From Clostridiales bacterium VE202-21 (lineage in GTDB: Bacteria > Bacillota > Clostridia > Lachnospirales > Lachnospiraceae): DNA of 64,000 bases. Position 1 is the first letter of the stretch; every line of letters begins with the position of its first letter. The translations under genes were made by a program, and so were the position numbers. The stretch lies in assembly GCA_000509105.1 (NCBI GenBank), contig BAIF02000008.1, forward strand, positions 46,374 to 110,373. Reading direction: 5' to 3'. This document shows positions 16,366-25,476 of this stretch, in pieces. A model generated the notes under the pieces. The model was not told where the DNA came from. It did not search any database and was given only the letters and a program-made list of their open reading frames with translations.

Positions 16366-18129
16366 ATGAAAAAATATTCTTTGAAGGTATCTTTGTACCG
16401 GGCATTTGCCAGTTCTGTGCTTATGCCCTTCATTGTAATCAGTTTTATTTTATTGAACTTTTTTAACCATCAACTCTTAAACAGCTACAATACAAACAAT
16501 AGGATTATTCTTCAGACTCTTACAAATCAGCTGGACAGTTCCCTGCAGAATGGAGAGCATTTTTTTCTGCAGTATTTGGCTGACACGAATATTGCCAGGT
16601 TTTATCAATATGTTAATAACAATAGAATTGATGCGTCGCAGGAGAATTTGTATGGTTATATCCGATATTCGGTCAAGTACAGAAGCGCATTGAATAAGTA
16701 TCTGACCGTGTCGGACCCGATTCACAGAGGCATTGGATTTTTGCCGGAAAATGCGAATAAGGGAAATTTCTTTTATTTGAATAAGTATGGAGGATCAATC
16801 CTGCGGTATGAGGAGAATGCAGAGCCGTTGTATGAAGAGCTGACAAAGCTGTTATCTGGCGAGGTGAGATTTTTCCCCGGCAGCCTTATGTCCAAAAGTG
16901 AGGAATATCAAGAAGAGCAGCCTGTCTTTACCATGCTGTGTCCGGTGAGCAATCTGGAAACGGCATCCCGGCAGGGATATGCGTTTTTGGAACTGTCTCA
17001 ATCAGTATTTTCAGACCTGAATGAAAAAATTACGCTGCCTGAGGGCGCTGGACTGGTTATTTATTTTCCAGACGGGACTCCGGCCTATGCCACAGAGGAA
17101 AGGTTTATCACAGAGCAGGATGATATGGAGGACACGAAAGAACTCATGGGCAGGAAGGTGAAGATAGAAGGAGATATACATTATCTGTACCATATGAAGG
17201 AGGAGAAATATGGGTTCCAAATTGATTATGTGCTGCCTCACAGCACCATATTAAGGGAGGCTAACCATACCTCATTTGTGATCCTGCTGTTTTGGTTTTG
17301 TGCTATGGCAGCGGCATTTTTTATTTTTATGAATTTAAGCCGCCGTATATCTGTCTCCACGGAAAGGATTGTCTCGTATATCCAGAAGTACCGGTTGGGA
17401 GATGAGGAGAGCAGCGGGAATATGCCTGCAATCCCTATAGAGGAGTTTTCGGAGATTTCTCTGGCAATGACGGAAATGACAGAGCGGATCACGGATCTTG
17501 TACAGCACGAGTATATCTGGAAAATGAATCAGCAGATGGCGGAATATAAGGCTATGCAGGCGGAAATTAATCCTCATTTCTTCTATAATGTAATGAACTC
17601 CCTTCAGGCGTTGAACCGGATCGGAGATACAAAAAATCTGGAAAAGGGGATTTTAAATCTTTCCCGGATGTTTCGGTATACCTGTGAACCGGGATATGAT
17701 TCTACGGTTCAGAAGGAGTGCCGGTTTATCGAGAGCTATCTTATGCTCGAAAAGATCCGGTTTGAAGAGCGTCTGTATTATGACATTCAAGTGGAAGAAC
17801 AGCTTCAGGACTTCTCTATTCCTAAACTTTTACTTCAGCCACTGATTGAAAACGCCATGCGGCATGGTATGGCACAGGATGGCAGCTCTTTAAGTATTGT
17901 GCTGCAGGTCTGCCAGGTAGAGAGTAAAAATGGGATGGCTTTTGTATGGATTCAGGTAGCGAATGACGGCATTCCATATAATGAACAGGACATCTGTACC
18001 AGGGAGCGGGTGGGAATTACAAGTGTGCGGGACCGCCTTTGTATTACGTATCCGGACTCTTTTTTCTGGTATGATAGAAAAGGAAGGTTTCAGACGGTCT
18101 GTAACCTGTTGATTGCAAAAGAAGAATAA
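16366..18129 (+). CDS. Sensor histidine kinase, YesM type
   Basis: A 587-residue membrane kinase starting at ATG 16366 (AGGGAGGGC upstream). There is a transmembrane segment near residues 12-34, an extracellular sensor of about 270 residues, a second segment near 305-325, a HAMP-like linker, then a His_kinase domain with QAEINPHFFYNVMNSL (phospho-His in NPHFF) and the ATPase N-box LLLQPLIENAMRHGM. This is the LytS/YesM class, which usually controls carbohydrate uptake through an AraC-type regulator. The regulator gene follows 43 bases later, so the pair probably activates the operon upstream. Confidence 0.93.
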   Translation: MKKYSLKVSLYRAFASSVLMPFIVISFILLNFFNHQLLNSYNTNNRIILQTLTNQLDSSLQNGEHFFLQYLADTNIARFYQYVNNNRIDASQENLYGYIRYSVKYRSALNKYLTVSDPIHRGIGFLPENANKGNFFYLNKYGGSILRYEENAEPLYEELTKLLSGEVRFFPGSLMSKSEEYQEEQPVFTMLCPVSNLETASRQGYAFLELSQSVFSDLNEKITLPEGAGLVIYFPDGTPAYATEERFITEQDDMEDTKELMGRKVKIEGDIHYLYHMKEEKYGFQIDYVLPHSTILREANHTSFVILLFWFCAMAAAFFIFMNLSRRISVSTERIVSYIQKYRLGDEESSGNMPAIPIEEFSEISLAMTEMTERITDLVQHEYIWKMNQQMAEYKAMQAEINPHFFYNVMNSLQALNRIGDTKNLEKGILNLSRMFRYTCEPGYDSTVQKECRFIESYLMLEKIRFEERLYYDIQVEEQLQDFSIPKLLLQPLIENAMRHGMAQDGSSLSIVLQVCQVESKNGMAFVWIQVANDGIPYNEQDICTRERVGITSVRDRLCITYPDSFFWYDRKGRFQTVCNLLIAKEE

Positions 18130-18172
18130 CTGTTACAAAAATCTATTATAGGGGGGAAGGCAGAGGTGAGTT

Positions 18173-19618
18173 ATGAAGATCTTAATAACAGATGATGAGA
18201 GGCTGATAAGGCTTAGTTTATTGTCTATGCTGGAGGAATTGTATCCGGGGGTGCATCACATTTCACAGGCAAAAGACGGGGAAGAAATGATCCGTATGGT
18301 GGAAAAGGAATTTTATGATATTGTATTTCTGGATATTAATATGCCCAAAATCAATGGGCTGGACGCCCTGGAGGTATGCCGCAAAAAGTCGCCGGAGACT
18401 CAGTGGTGCGTTCTGACCGGATATGCGGAATTTGAATATGCGAAACGGTCGATCGGCCTTGGAGTCAAGGAATATCTGCTGAAACCTTTGGATATTGATC
18501 AACTGAAACAGCTTATGGAAGGTCTTATGAAAGAAAAGCAGGAAAAGCTTCAGAACCAGAATCAGCTGTTTGAAAACAGGGTAAGCCGGGCTTTTGCCCT
18601 GGCAGATATGGCAGGTGGGATTAAGCAGATGCAGCCTGCGGGAAAGGACAGCGTTTACAGCATATATATATTCTTCCTGGATACGGATGAAAATAAAAAG
18701 AGGCAGGAAATGTATGCAAAGCTGTATGAAAACCTTTCGGACTATTTGAAAAAAAATATAGAGTGCGGGGACCGCTATGCTTTGTTTTTCCTGCAGACCA
18801 GTGAACTATGTCTGATCATAGAAGGAAGAGAATATATGAAGCTGCATTCTTATCTGCGCCACCATCGGGATGTATTTGACACAGATGCGAGAATCGCAGC
18901 TGTGTGGGCGGCGGCAAAGGATTTTAAGGAGCTGTATATGGATAAACAGGTTATGCTGGCGCTTTCAAACGTGCGTATACTTGAGGAAAACTATAAGACG
19001 ATAACCTTGCAAGAGTTAAATGAGCAGAGCAATTTGATGGAAAAGCAGTACTTATGTGAAAAAATAGAAATGCTTACGGCTAGTTATATGACAGGAAATT
19101 ACGCAATGGCAAACGAATTGCTGCAGGAAATGGAGCGGGAGGATGGTCTGAAAGACAGTTTTCAAAAAATAGACAGCCGCCCACTGCGCTCCTATTTATC
19201 CGTGGTCTGGAAAAGCAGTTTTGAGGGGGAAGAATATGCAGATCTGCTCCGGCAATTCCAAAATCTTCTGCAAAATGCTATGTGGGATCATAACAGCGAA
19301 AATCAGGATATTGTACAGCAGATTAAGGAGTATGTGGCGGCTAATTATATGAATGACGTGACCATAGCGGAGATGGGGAACCGTTTTGATATTAGTCCGT
19401 CTTATATCAGCAGGATATTCCGGAACAAAACGGGGGAGAAATATATTGATTTTGTTACGGGGGTAAGGATGAAGAAGGCTATGGAGCTTATCCGGATGAG
19501 CCCTGCTTTATCGGTTAAGGAAGTAGCCGAACGTGTGGGATATATCAGTGAGAAGCATTTTTCCAAGACCTTTAAAAAATATTTTGACTGTCTGCCCTCG
19601 CATGCGGCAAAAGAATAA
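18173..19618 (+). CDS. Response regulator, YesN type (REC + AraC HTH)
   Basis: A 481-residue protein: receiver domain (1-120) with the acidic pair DD at 7-8, phospho-acceptor Asp54 in VFLDINMP and the Lys of EYLLKPLD; a long middle region (about 130-370) typical of YesN; and a C-terminal AraC-type double helix-turn-helix (about 380-481; ISPSYISRIFRNKTGEKYID). It is the partner of the kinase just upstream and likely activates the binding-protein promoter near 10617, whose -35 box is weak. Confidence 0.93.
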   Translation: MKILITDDERLIRLSLLSMLEELYPGVHHISQAKDGEEMIRMVEKEFYDIVFLDINMPKINGLDALEVCRKKSPETQWCVLTGYAEFEYAKRSIGLGVKEYLLKPLDIDQLKQLMEGLMKEKQEKLQNQNQLFENRVSRAFALADMAGGIKQMQPAGKDSVYSIYIFFLDTDENKKRQEMYAKLYENLSDYLKKNIECGDRYALFFLQTSELCLIIEGREYMKLHSYLRHHRDVFDTDARIAAVWAAAKDFKELYMDKQVMLALSNVRILEENYKTITLQELNEQSNLMEKQYLCEKIEMLTASYMTGNYAMANELLQEMEREDGLKDSFQKIDSRPLRSYLSVVWKSSFEGEEYADLLRQFQNLLQNAMWDHNSENQDIVQQIKEYVAANYMNDVTIAEMGNRFDISPSYISRIFRNKTGEKYIDFVTGVRMKKAMELIRMSPALSVKEVAERVGYISEKHFSKTFKKYFDCLPSHAAKE

Positions 19619-19644
19619 ACAGTCTCTTAAGGAATACAAAAGAT

Positions 19645-19694
19645 GTTGCAGAGTGAAAAACAAAGTTGCAGAATGAAAGCATATGTGCTATACT
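19645..19694 (+). promoter_or_regulatory. Promoter with tandem direct repeats before the HTH-ATPase gene
   Basis: TTGCAG (19666-19671), a 17-base spacer and TATACT (19689-19694) make a good promoter. The 14-base motif GTTGCAGARTGAAA occurs twice, at 19645-19658 and 19665-19678, a 20-base period (about two helical turns). The second copy contains the -35 box. This could be the operator of the XRE-type domain at the N-terminus of the gene product. Confidence 0.6.
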
Positions 19695-19735
19695 AAAAAC
19701 AACAAACAGAACAAACGTTCCGAGGAGGCAGTTTT

Positions 19736-21799
19736 ATGGCAAAGACAGAATTTCATGAACGGCTGGCGGGGTACCGGGCGGAAAGGGGCCTCACACAGAC
19801 ACAGATGGCGGAAAAGTTGGGAATTTCCAGATCAACCTATGCAAACTACGAAGTGGGAAAGCGTACCCCGGATTTGTGGATGCTGATCAAAATTGCAGAT
19901 GTGTTTACCTGTTCACTGGATGAACTAGTGGGGCGGGATACTGCGATATCGAATACAGAAACCGTCTGTCCGACGGTAGTTCGCGAAACGGCATCTAGTT
20001 ATGGTCCGTCAATAGGGCGTGAACCAATGTCCGGTAATCCGTCCACGATGAGGGAATACATGTCCGGCTATTATGCAGAACTGCAGACAGAAAAGCTGAA
20101 TCGTCCGAATTCCCTAGAAAGGCGCAGGTGCCGCAGAGAGAAAAAGGGGCTGGGAAAAGGACTGGCAATTGGCGAGCAGGACTTTCGCAAACTGCGTGAG
20201 CTGGGGGGCTACTATGTAGACAAGACCATGCTGGTGGAACAGTTTTTGGATTCTTACGAGAATGTGGTTTTGATTACCCGTCCGAGACGGTTTGGAAAGA
20301 CACTGAACATGTCTATGATGGCGGAATTTCTGGACTGTACGAAGGACGCGGAAAAGATTTTTGAAGGAACAGCGATTGCGCAGACGGAGACCTGGGAAGA
20401 CCGGAATCAATATCCTGTGGTGTATTTATCCTTTTTGAATGTGAAAGGGGATGTGGAAAAAGGATTTTGGGGATGGCTGGTAAATGTACTGCTGGCAGAA
20501 TATGAAAGATACCGGTTTGCTTGGGAAAGCGGGCAAGTGTCCGAAGCGTGCCGGAAAAGCGTGGAACAACTGCTGGAGGTTCTGTGGGAAATTAAGAGCG
20601 GCGAGATACAGAAAAAGTATGATATCACCGGAGCGATCCAACTGCTTTGCCAGGTATTGGAAGAGTACTTTGAACAGAAGGTATTCCTGCTTATTGATGA
20701 GTACGACACTCCGTTTATTGCTGCAAATGTGGGTGGTTATTTTGAGGAGATAAGAGGGGTTCTGGCTCAATTATTGTCATCTGCACTGAAGGGAAATCCG
20801 TATCTTGACAAAGCATTTTTGACAGGAATCCAGCGTGTGGCAAAGGAAAATATTTTTTCCGGGCTGAATAACCTGCTGGTCAGTACAGTTAATGATGCAG
20901 AGTATGCCCAATATTTTGGATTTACAGAGGAAGAGACGGCGGAGCTTTTGAATTACTATCATCTGGAATTGACAGAAGAGGTCAGGCAGATGTACGATGG
21001 CTACCACATTGGCGATGTAGATTTGTATAATCCCTGGTCGATCTGTATGTATGCACTTCGGAAGCGCCTGGATCCCTTTTGGGTAAACACCAGTGAAAAC
21101 AGTATGATCTGCAATGCCATGGATCACTGCGGAGAGGACTTTCGGGAAGACTATGAGCAGCTGATTGAGATGGGAACTGTGACGACGAAGGTGGAACTGG
21201 AAAGTTCATTTTACGAAGAGGCAAGTACAGCATCACTTTGGGGATTGTTAATTAATGCCGGGATGGTGACAGTGAAAGAAAAAACAGATAGAGGGATGTG
21301 TAAAATTCGAATTCCAAATCATGAGGTTGGGAGGGCATTTGAAGATTTGACAGCACATCATTTAGGTGTATCGGGGAGCAAACTGTCACAACTGGGGGAT
21401 ACGCTTTGTCTGGAAAAGCTGGACGTATTTGCAGATGTATACCGACGTATCTTGCTTGAGCTGCCGTCCTATCATGATTTGAAGGACGAGAACAGCTATC
21501 ATATGATGGTGCTGGGAATGTGTTCCTGTCTGTATGGCGAGTATGAGATCAAGAGCAACCGGGAGAGCGGTAAGGGAAGAAGCGACCTGATTCTGAAAAA
21601 TATGACCGGAAAGTATGCCCATTACATACTGGAATTTAAATACACAAAAGAAGAGTCACAGAATCTGACCGGGCTTGCGGAAGAAGCGATCCGGCAGGTG
21701 AAAGAGAAAAGGTATGATGCGGGGATGAAGGGGAAGATCTTCTACATCGGGCTGGCACACCGGGGAAAAGAAGCGGAAGTGGTTTGGGAAGAAGTGTAG
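19736..21799 (+). CDS. XRE-type HTH fused to AAA-ATPase-like and PD-(D/E)XK nuclease domains
   Basis: A 687-residue protein in three parts. Residues about 8-62 form an XRE helix-turn-helix (LTQTQMAEKLGISRSTYANYE). A 75-residue Ser/Thr-rich linker follows. Residues about 145-400 match the AAA-ATPase_like family (PF09820): Walker A variant RPRRFGKT (182-189) and Walker B FLLIDEYDTP. The C-terminus is PDDEXK_9-like (PF08011), with the Asp of GRSDLIL and the ExK of YILEFKY. Proteins with the last two domains are multi-copy in Clostridia and Bacteroidia with unknown roles; a defence or mobile-element role is guessed. The DNA-binding head is an unusual addition. The ribosome site is GAGGAGG. Confidence 0.88.
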   Translation: MAKTEFHERLAGYRAERGLTQTQMAEKLGISRSTYANYEVGKRTPDLWMLIKIADVFTCSLDELVGRDTAISNTETVCPTVVRETASSYGPSIGREPMSGNPSTMREYMSGYYAELQTEKLNRPNSLERRRCRREKKGLGKGLAIGEQDFRKLRELGGYYVDKTMLVEQFLDSYENVVLITRPRRFGKTLNMSMMAEFLDCTKDAEKIFEGTAIAQTETWEDRNQYPVVYLSFLNVKGDVEKGFWGWLVNVLLAEYERYRFAWESGQVSEACRKSVEQLLEVLWEIKSGEIQKKYDITGAIQLLCQVLEEYFEQKVFLLIDEYDTPFIAANVGGYFEEIRGVLAQLLSSALKGNPYLDKAFLTGIQRVAKENIFSGLNNLLVSTVNDAEYAQYFGFTEEETAELLNYYHLELTEEVRQMYDGYHIGDVDLYNPWSICMYALRKRLDPFWVNTSENSMICNAMDHCGEDFREDYEQLIEMGTVTTKVELESSFYEEASTASLWGLLINAGMVTVKEKTDRGMCKIRIPNHEVGRAFEDLTAHHLGVSGSKLSQLGDTLCLEKLDVFADVYRRILLELPSYHDLKDENSYHMMVLGMCSCLYGEYEIKSNRESGKGRSDLILKNMTGKYAHYILEFKYTKEESQNLTGLAEEAIRQVKEKRYDAGMKGKIFYIGLAHRGKEAEVVWEEV

Positions 21800-21859
21800 A
21801 AGGCCGCAGGAAGATCCACTAGGGACAGAAGGTAAAGAGAGGACAGGTGAACACAGATA

Positions 21860-22075
21860 GACTGCAGGAGTTTGATTTGTGGCAAAAGGACATGGGTATG
21901 GTGTTAAGGAAGAGATCAAATTTTATATTTCCCTGCATGACTTAGATGAAGAGCGGAAAATATAAAAAGTAATGCCTGGATAAACCAAAGATACCGGTGG
22001 ATTTAAATGAAATCCAGCAGGAACAGCAGACGTGGCGGAATATTATCAGGTATGGGCGAAAGCACGGGAAGAGGG
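21860..22075 (+). other. Gene-poor stretch with possible coding relic
   Basis: Between the fusion gene and the terminator at 22076 no intact gene is seen. One frame reads protein-like fragments broken by several stops (KEEIKFYISLHDLDEERKI at about 21908-21964 and DVAEYYQVWAKAREEGQG at about 22027-22082). This looks like an old degraded gene, but I cannot name its family and chance is possible. Confidence 0.25.
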
Positions 22076-22108
22076 ACAAGGCAGCTTTAGATGCTGCCTT
22101 GTCTTTTT
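22076..22108 (+). terminator. Rho-independent terminator
   Basis: ACAAGGCAGC (22076-22085) pairs perfectly with GCTGCCTTGT (22093-22102) across a 7-base loop, followed by a T-run at 22104-22108. It would end transcripts from the plus strand, ahead of the convergent regulator gene. Confidence 0.9.
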
Positions 22109-22220
22109 GTAGGATTGGAAACAATAGTTGAAGATATAAATGGTTAAGCTTTAAACATATGCAGGCACAATTTAAAATGAAGGATATTCACTTATCGAAT
22201 GCGAATAGGAATGGAATCAT

Positions 22221-23480
22221 CTAATTTATCTCCGAAATCATTCTAAACTCCGTAGGAGACATACCGGCTATTTTTTTAAATGTATTAGAAAAATAGCTAA
22301 CATCGTTAAAACCAACGGCCATGGCAACATCCCGTAATCTTAAGGAATCATCCTTTAAAAGTTTCTTCGCCTTTTCGATCCGTAACAAAGTTAGATGTTC
22401 AGTGACAGATTCTCCCGTTTCTTTTTTGAATAAACGGCTAAGATAACTGGCATTCAGACCAACAGCGTCTGCAATATCGGTAAGCCCAATCTGCTCATTA
22501 TAGTTGTTTTCAATAAATTGTACCGCCTTTTTTATGGGGAGATTCTGGCTGTGTGAGGGGGAAGATGTATTATTTTCATCGCTGTAAAACAGGATTTTCT
22601 TATCACTTTTCGCATTATGTTTGAAACAATAACAGCATTCAAGGTAAGCTGTATTCAGCTCCGTGATAGAAGAATGCGGTGTACTGATCGCAGCTTTTAA
22701 TCTGTATTCAGGGTAACTTTCTGCAAAAGTAAAAATCTGATTTAAGGAGGGCACGATGGGTGTATGCGCGAGTTTCCTTGTGTCATTTAAAACAATACAC
22801 AAGTATCTTGAATGTACCGGAAAAATAACCGGTTTTACAGAGGCGAAAATTCCTCTGAGAAATCGAGCAATTGTGTTGATAAAATCTTCTTTAAGCTGGG
22901 CGGAGTCGCCAATAATGCGAATCTTTATGAGAATACAGTAAAAATCAGTGCCGGATACCTGATAAAGCCGTGATTTTTCAATAATTTCATCCGGTGAAAG
23001 CGGAACATCGTAGACAAGATCCTGGTAGAATTTTATCTGAAGCTCTTCCTGATTTTTGATAATTGTCTCCTGAATACTGTCAAACTGACGCTGCTTTTTT
23101 TGCTCCTCCTGTATGGCACTGATTGCCCTGCGGACAGCATTTTCTATCTTACTTAAGGGGTTGTCCTTTAATATAAAGTCGAATGCCCCATGACGCAGAG
23201 CCTCCTGGGCATACTTAAAATCTGAATATCCGGACAGGATGATTAATTTGGTGGAAGGGGCATATTTCCGGACATACTCTGCTAACTCTAAGCCGTTTTT
23301 TCCCGGCATCCGGATATCCGTAATTATAATATCCACACAGGCTGTCTGGAGAAATTCGACAGCTTCCAGCCCGTCGGATGCTGAGTGGGCAATCTGACAA
23401 TCCAGACCCTCCCAGTCTATAAAAGTGCTGATCCCTTCCCGGATAATTAATTCATCATCTACAATCATGATTCGATACAT
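22221..23480 (-). CDS. Response regulator, YesN type (REC + AraC HTH)
   Basis: A 419-residue response regulator on the minus strand. I start it at ATG 23478-23480 (MYRIMIVDDE), which has AAAGGAGG directly upstream on its strand; an in-frame upstream ATG at 23507 would precede this ribosome site. The receiver has phospho-Asp55 in IIITDIRMP and Lys in FILKDNP. The C-terminal AraC HTH contains NASYLSRLFKKETGESV and AMAVGFNDVSYFSNTFKK. It follows its kinase gene almost without gap and probably activates the divergent importer operon at 25477. Confidence 0.93.
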   Translation of the reverse strand: MYRIMIVDDELIIREGISTFIDWEGLDCQIAHSASDGLEAVEFLQTACVDIIITDIRMPGKNGLELAEYVRKYAPSTKLIILSGYSDFKYAQEALRHGAFDFILKDNPLSKIENAVRRAISAIQEEQKKQRQFDSIQETIIKNQEELQIKFYQDLVYDVPLSPDEIIEKSRLYQVSGTDFYCILIKIRIIGDSAQLKEDFINTIARFLRGIFASVKPVIFPVHSRYLCIVLNDTRKLAHTPIVPSLNQIFTFAESYPEYRLKAAISTPHSSITELNTAYLECCYCFKHNAKSDKKILFYSDENNTSSPSHSQNLPIKKAVQFIENNYNEQIGLTDIADAVGLNASYLSRLFKKETGESVTEHLTLLRIEKAKKLLKDDSLRLRDVAMAVGFNDVSYFSNTFKKIAGMSPTEFRMISEIN

Positions 23481-23503
23481 AGAACATCCTCCTTTAAGCT
23501 CTG

Positions 23504-25306
23504 TCATGACAGCGGCAGTTTGACAGATATTGTAGTTCCCGCGCCCGGGGTGCTGTCAATGGTTATTCCATATTGTTCTCCATAGGTGTATTTTAAGCGT
23601 AAGTGTGTATTGATCAGACCGATGTGGTGTCCTTTTCCCTCGGATTTAGATAACGCAGAAGCATCTGGTTCGTTCAGCCGTCTAATTAGCTCTTCTGGGT
23701 GAAAACCAATACCATTATCAATGATTTGGAGCAGCATTTCCTGATCATCTGTGATATCTCCTGTAATCAATATTGTGCCTTCCTCAACCTTATTCTCCAA
23801 ACCATGGACAACTGCATTTTCAACAAGTGGCTGAAGGCAAAGCTTCAGGATGAAATGGTCCATCAATTTTGTATCTACATCAATATCGTAAGATAGTTTT
23901 GGACCAAAGCGCACCTTCTGTATCTGCAGATAGTACCGGACATTCTGAAGCTCTTCCTGCAAAGTAATAAACTTTGTTGCGGGTGTATAAATATTGGCAT
24001 TTAGTAAGCTGCTGAGTGCCGTAATCATCTCGTAACATTCCATATCCTGGTTTGCCCGGGCTTTCCAGCTGATTGACAGCAGTGTATTAAACAGAAAATG
24101 CGGGTTAATCTGCGCCTGAAGTGCTTTCAGTTCACTTTCTTTTAAGAGGACTTCATTGGCATACTTTTCATTTAAAAGCTTCTTGATCTGAGAGGACATC
24201 GTGGTAAAAGCCGTACTTAGGTTATCAAGTTCTGTAATCCCGTATACTGGCAGGGTCTGTGAATAGTCGCTTTGACTTAACCGCGTCATCCGTTTAATCA
24301 GTAAGTTAATATATCTGCTTACATACCGGGAAACTGCAAGGGCAAATACGATAACAAGCAGCAGCAGGCAGATAAAGATAACCAGATATCCTCTTAATTG
24401 ACTATGAAGCTCCTGATAGATGGGATCCAGAGGAATCAGTACGCAGGCAGTAAGCGGATAATTCGTTAAAGTTTTCGTTTTGGCCAGATAGTTCCCCGAA
24501 TCTTCCATCATCTGTTTCAAAGAGACCCCATGAACGGTTAAATTGGATATGGTTTTGCCCTGGAGCTCTTTTTTGCTGCTCATGATGACAGTACCTGATT
24601 CATCAAAGGCAAAACAAAGCGTGTCCGTGTACTTATCAAAGTCGTTGAAATTGGACATGAGTGATTCCTCGCTTAATTGGAAACTGAGCAGGCCTCTAAA
24701 AGCGCCGTCGGGATACCCATAATAGTCACGTATATAAAACAAGCTTCCGGAGTCATCCCGGGAATGCAGCAGGGTATGGATTCTTTCGGCACCCAGTGAT
24801 TTACTGAGTGCTTCCCAATTTTCGGTAATCATGTTTAGAGAGGAAGAGTCCTCCTGACCGGGATGAACGCCATATTTCGGGTTACCTATATAATGATACG
24901 TATTAAAATCATTCGTAAGGGTAATTGAAGTCAGGATATTTTCGTTCCAAATCGTAGAGTAAAACATCATTTTCGTAAGGCGCTCATCGACAGATTCATT
25001 GAATGTGGTTTCATTGCCTGGAAAGATATAATTGTAAAGCTCGGGGTTAATTACCGGATCGCTGATGATGGAGTAATATGTATTCTTTACAGAGAGCAAA
25101 GTAGAGTCAAGAGAGCTGAAGGAGCTTTCTGCAGAGGAGCCGATATTTCTCTCAATTGTGTCAAAGGTGCTATTCCTCAGAGTTGCATAGAAGTAAACAC
25201 CTGCAATCATACAGGGAGTAATCATACATAAGGAAATAATAAGGGTTATTATAACAAAAAGCGATACAGGTTTTTTTGAATGCAGCAGCAAATTGGACAC
25301 CCCCAT
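23504..25306 (-). CDS. Sensor histidine kinase, YesM type
   Basis: A 600-residue YesM-class kinase: transmembrane segment at about 14-38, extracellular sensor to about 300, second segment near 305-330, HAMP linker, phospho-His in QAQINPHFLFNTLLS, N-box CLQPLVENAVVHGL and a C-terminal G-box GIGFH and GAGTTISVKLP. It is transcribed ahead of the YesN-type regulator (start separated by only 23 bases after correcting the regulator start). Divergent promoters in 25307-25476 link it to the sugar operon it likely controls. The start at 25306 lacks a clear ribosome site; a GTG two codons later is an alternative. Confidence 0.92.
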   Translation of the reverse strand: MGVSNLLLHSKKPVSLFVIITLIISLCMITPCMIAGVYFYATLRNSTFDTIERNIGSSAESSFSSLDSTLLSVKNTYYSIISDPVINPELYNYIFPGNETTFNESVDERLTKMMFYSTIWNENILTSITLTNDFNTYHYIGNPKYGVHPGQEDSSSLNMITENWEALSKSLGAERIHTLLHSRDDSGSLFYIRDYYGYPDGAFRGLLSFQLSEESLMSNFNDFDKYTDTLCFAFDESGTVIMSSKKELQGKTISNLTVHGVSLKQMMEDSGNYLAKTKTLTNYPLTACVLIPLDPIYQELHSQLRGYLVIFICLLLLVIVFALAVSRYVSRYINLLIKRMTRLSQSDYSQTLPVYGITELDNLSTAFTTMSSQIKKLLNEKYANEVLLKESELKALQAQINPHFLFNTLLSISWKARANQDMECYEMITALSSLLNANIYTPATKFITLQEELQNVRYYLQIQKVRFGPKLSYDIDVDTKLMDHFILKLCLQPLVENAVVHGLENKVEEGTILITGDITDDQEMLLQIIDNGIGFHPEELIRRLNEPDASALSKSEGKGHHIGLINTHLRLKYTYGEQYGITIDSTPGAGTTISVKLPLS

Positions 25307-25406
25307 AAAAAGTAAAAATATTACATAATATAAAAATGTTTTACATGTTTCCAGATCAAAAGCATTATAATGTAAAAAATATATAAAAACAAGTAAAATC
25401 CACTGA

Positions 25407-25435
25407 TTTATTTATAGATTATGCTGAGATATAAT
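25407..25435 (+). promoter_or_regulatory. Putative promoter of the third sugar operon
   Basis: A consensus -10 box TATAAT is at 25430-25435 with a poor -35 (TTTATT, 25407-25412) at 17-base spacing. As with the second operon, this suggests dependence on an activator, here probably the divergent YesN-type regulator. Confidence 0.5.
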
Positions 25436-25476
25436 GAACTCATCAAAAATCAGAAAACAAAAAGGAGAAAAGGAAT

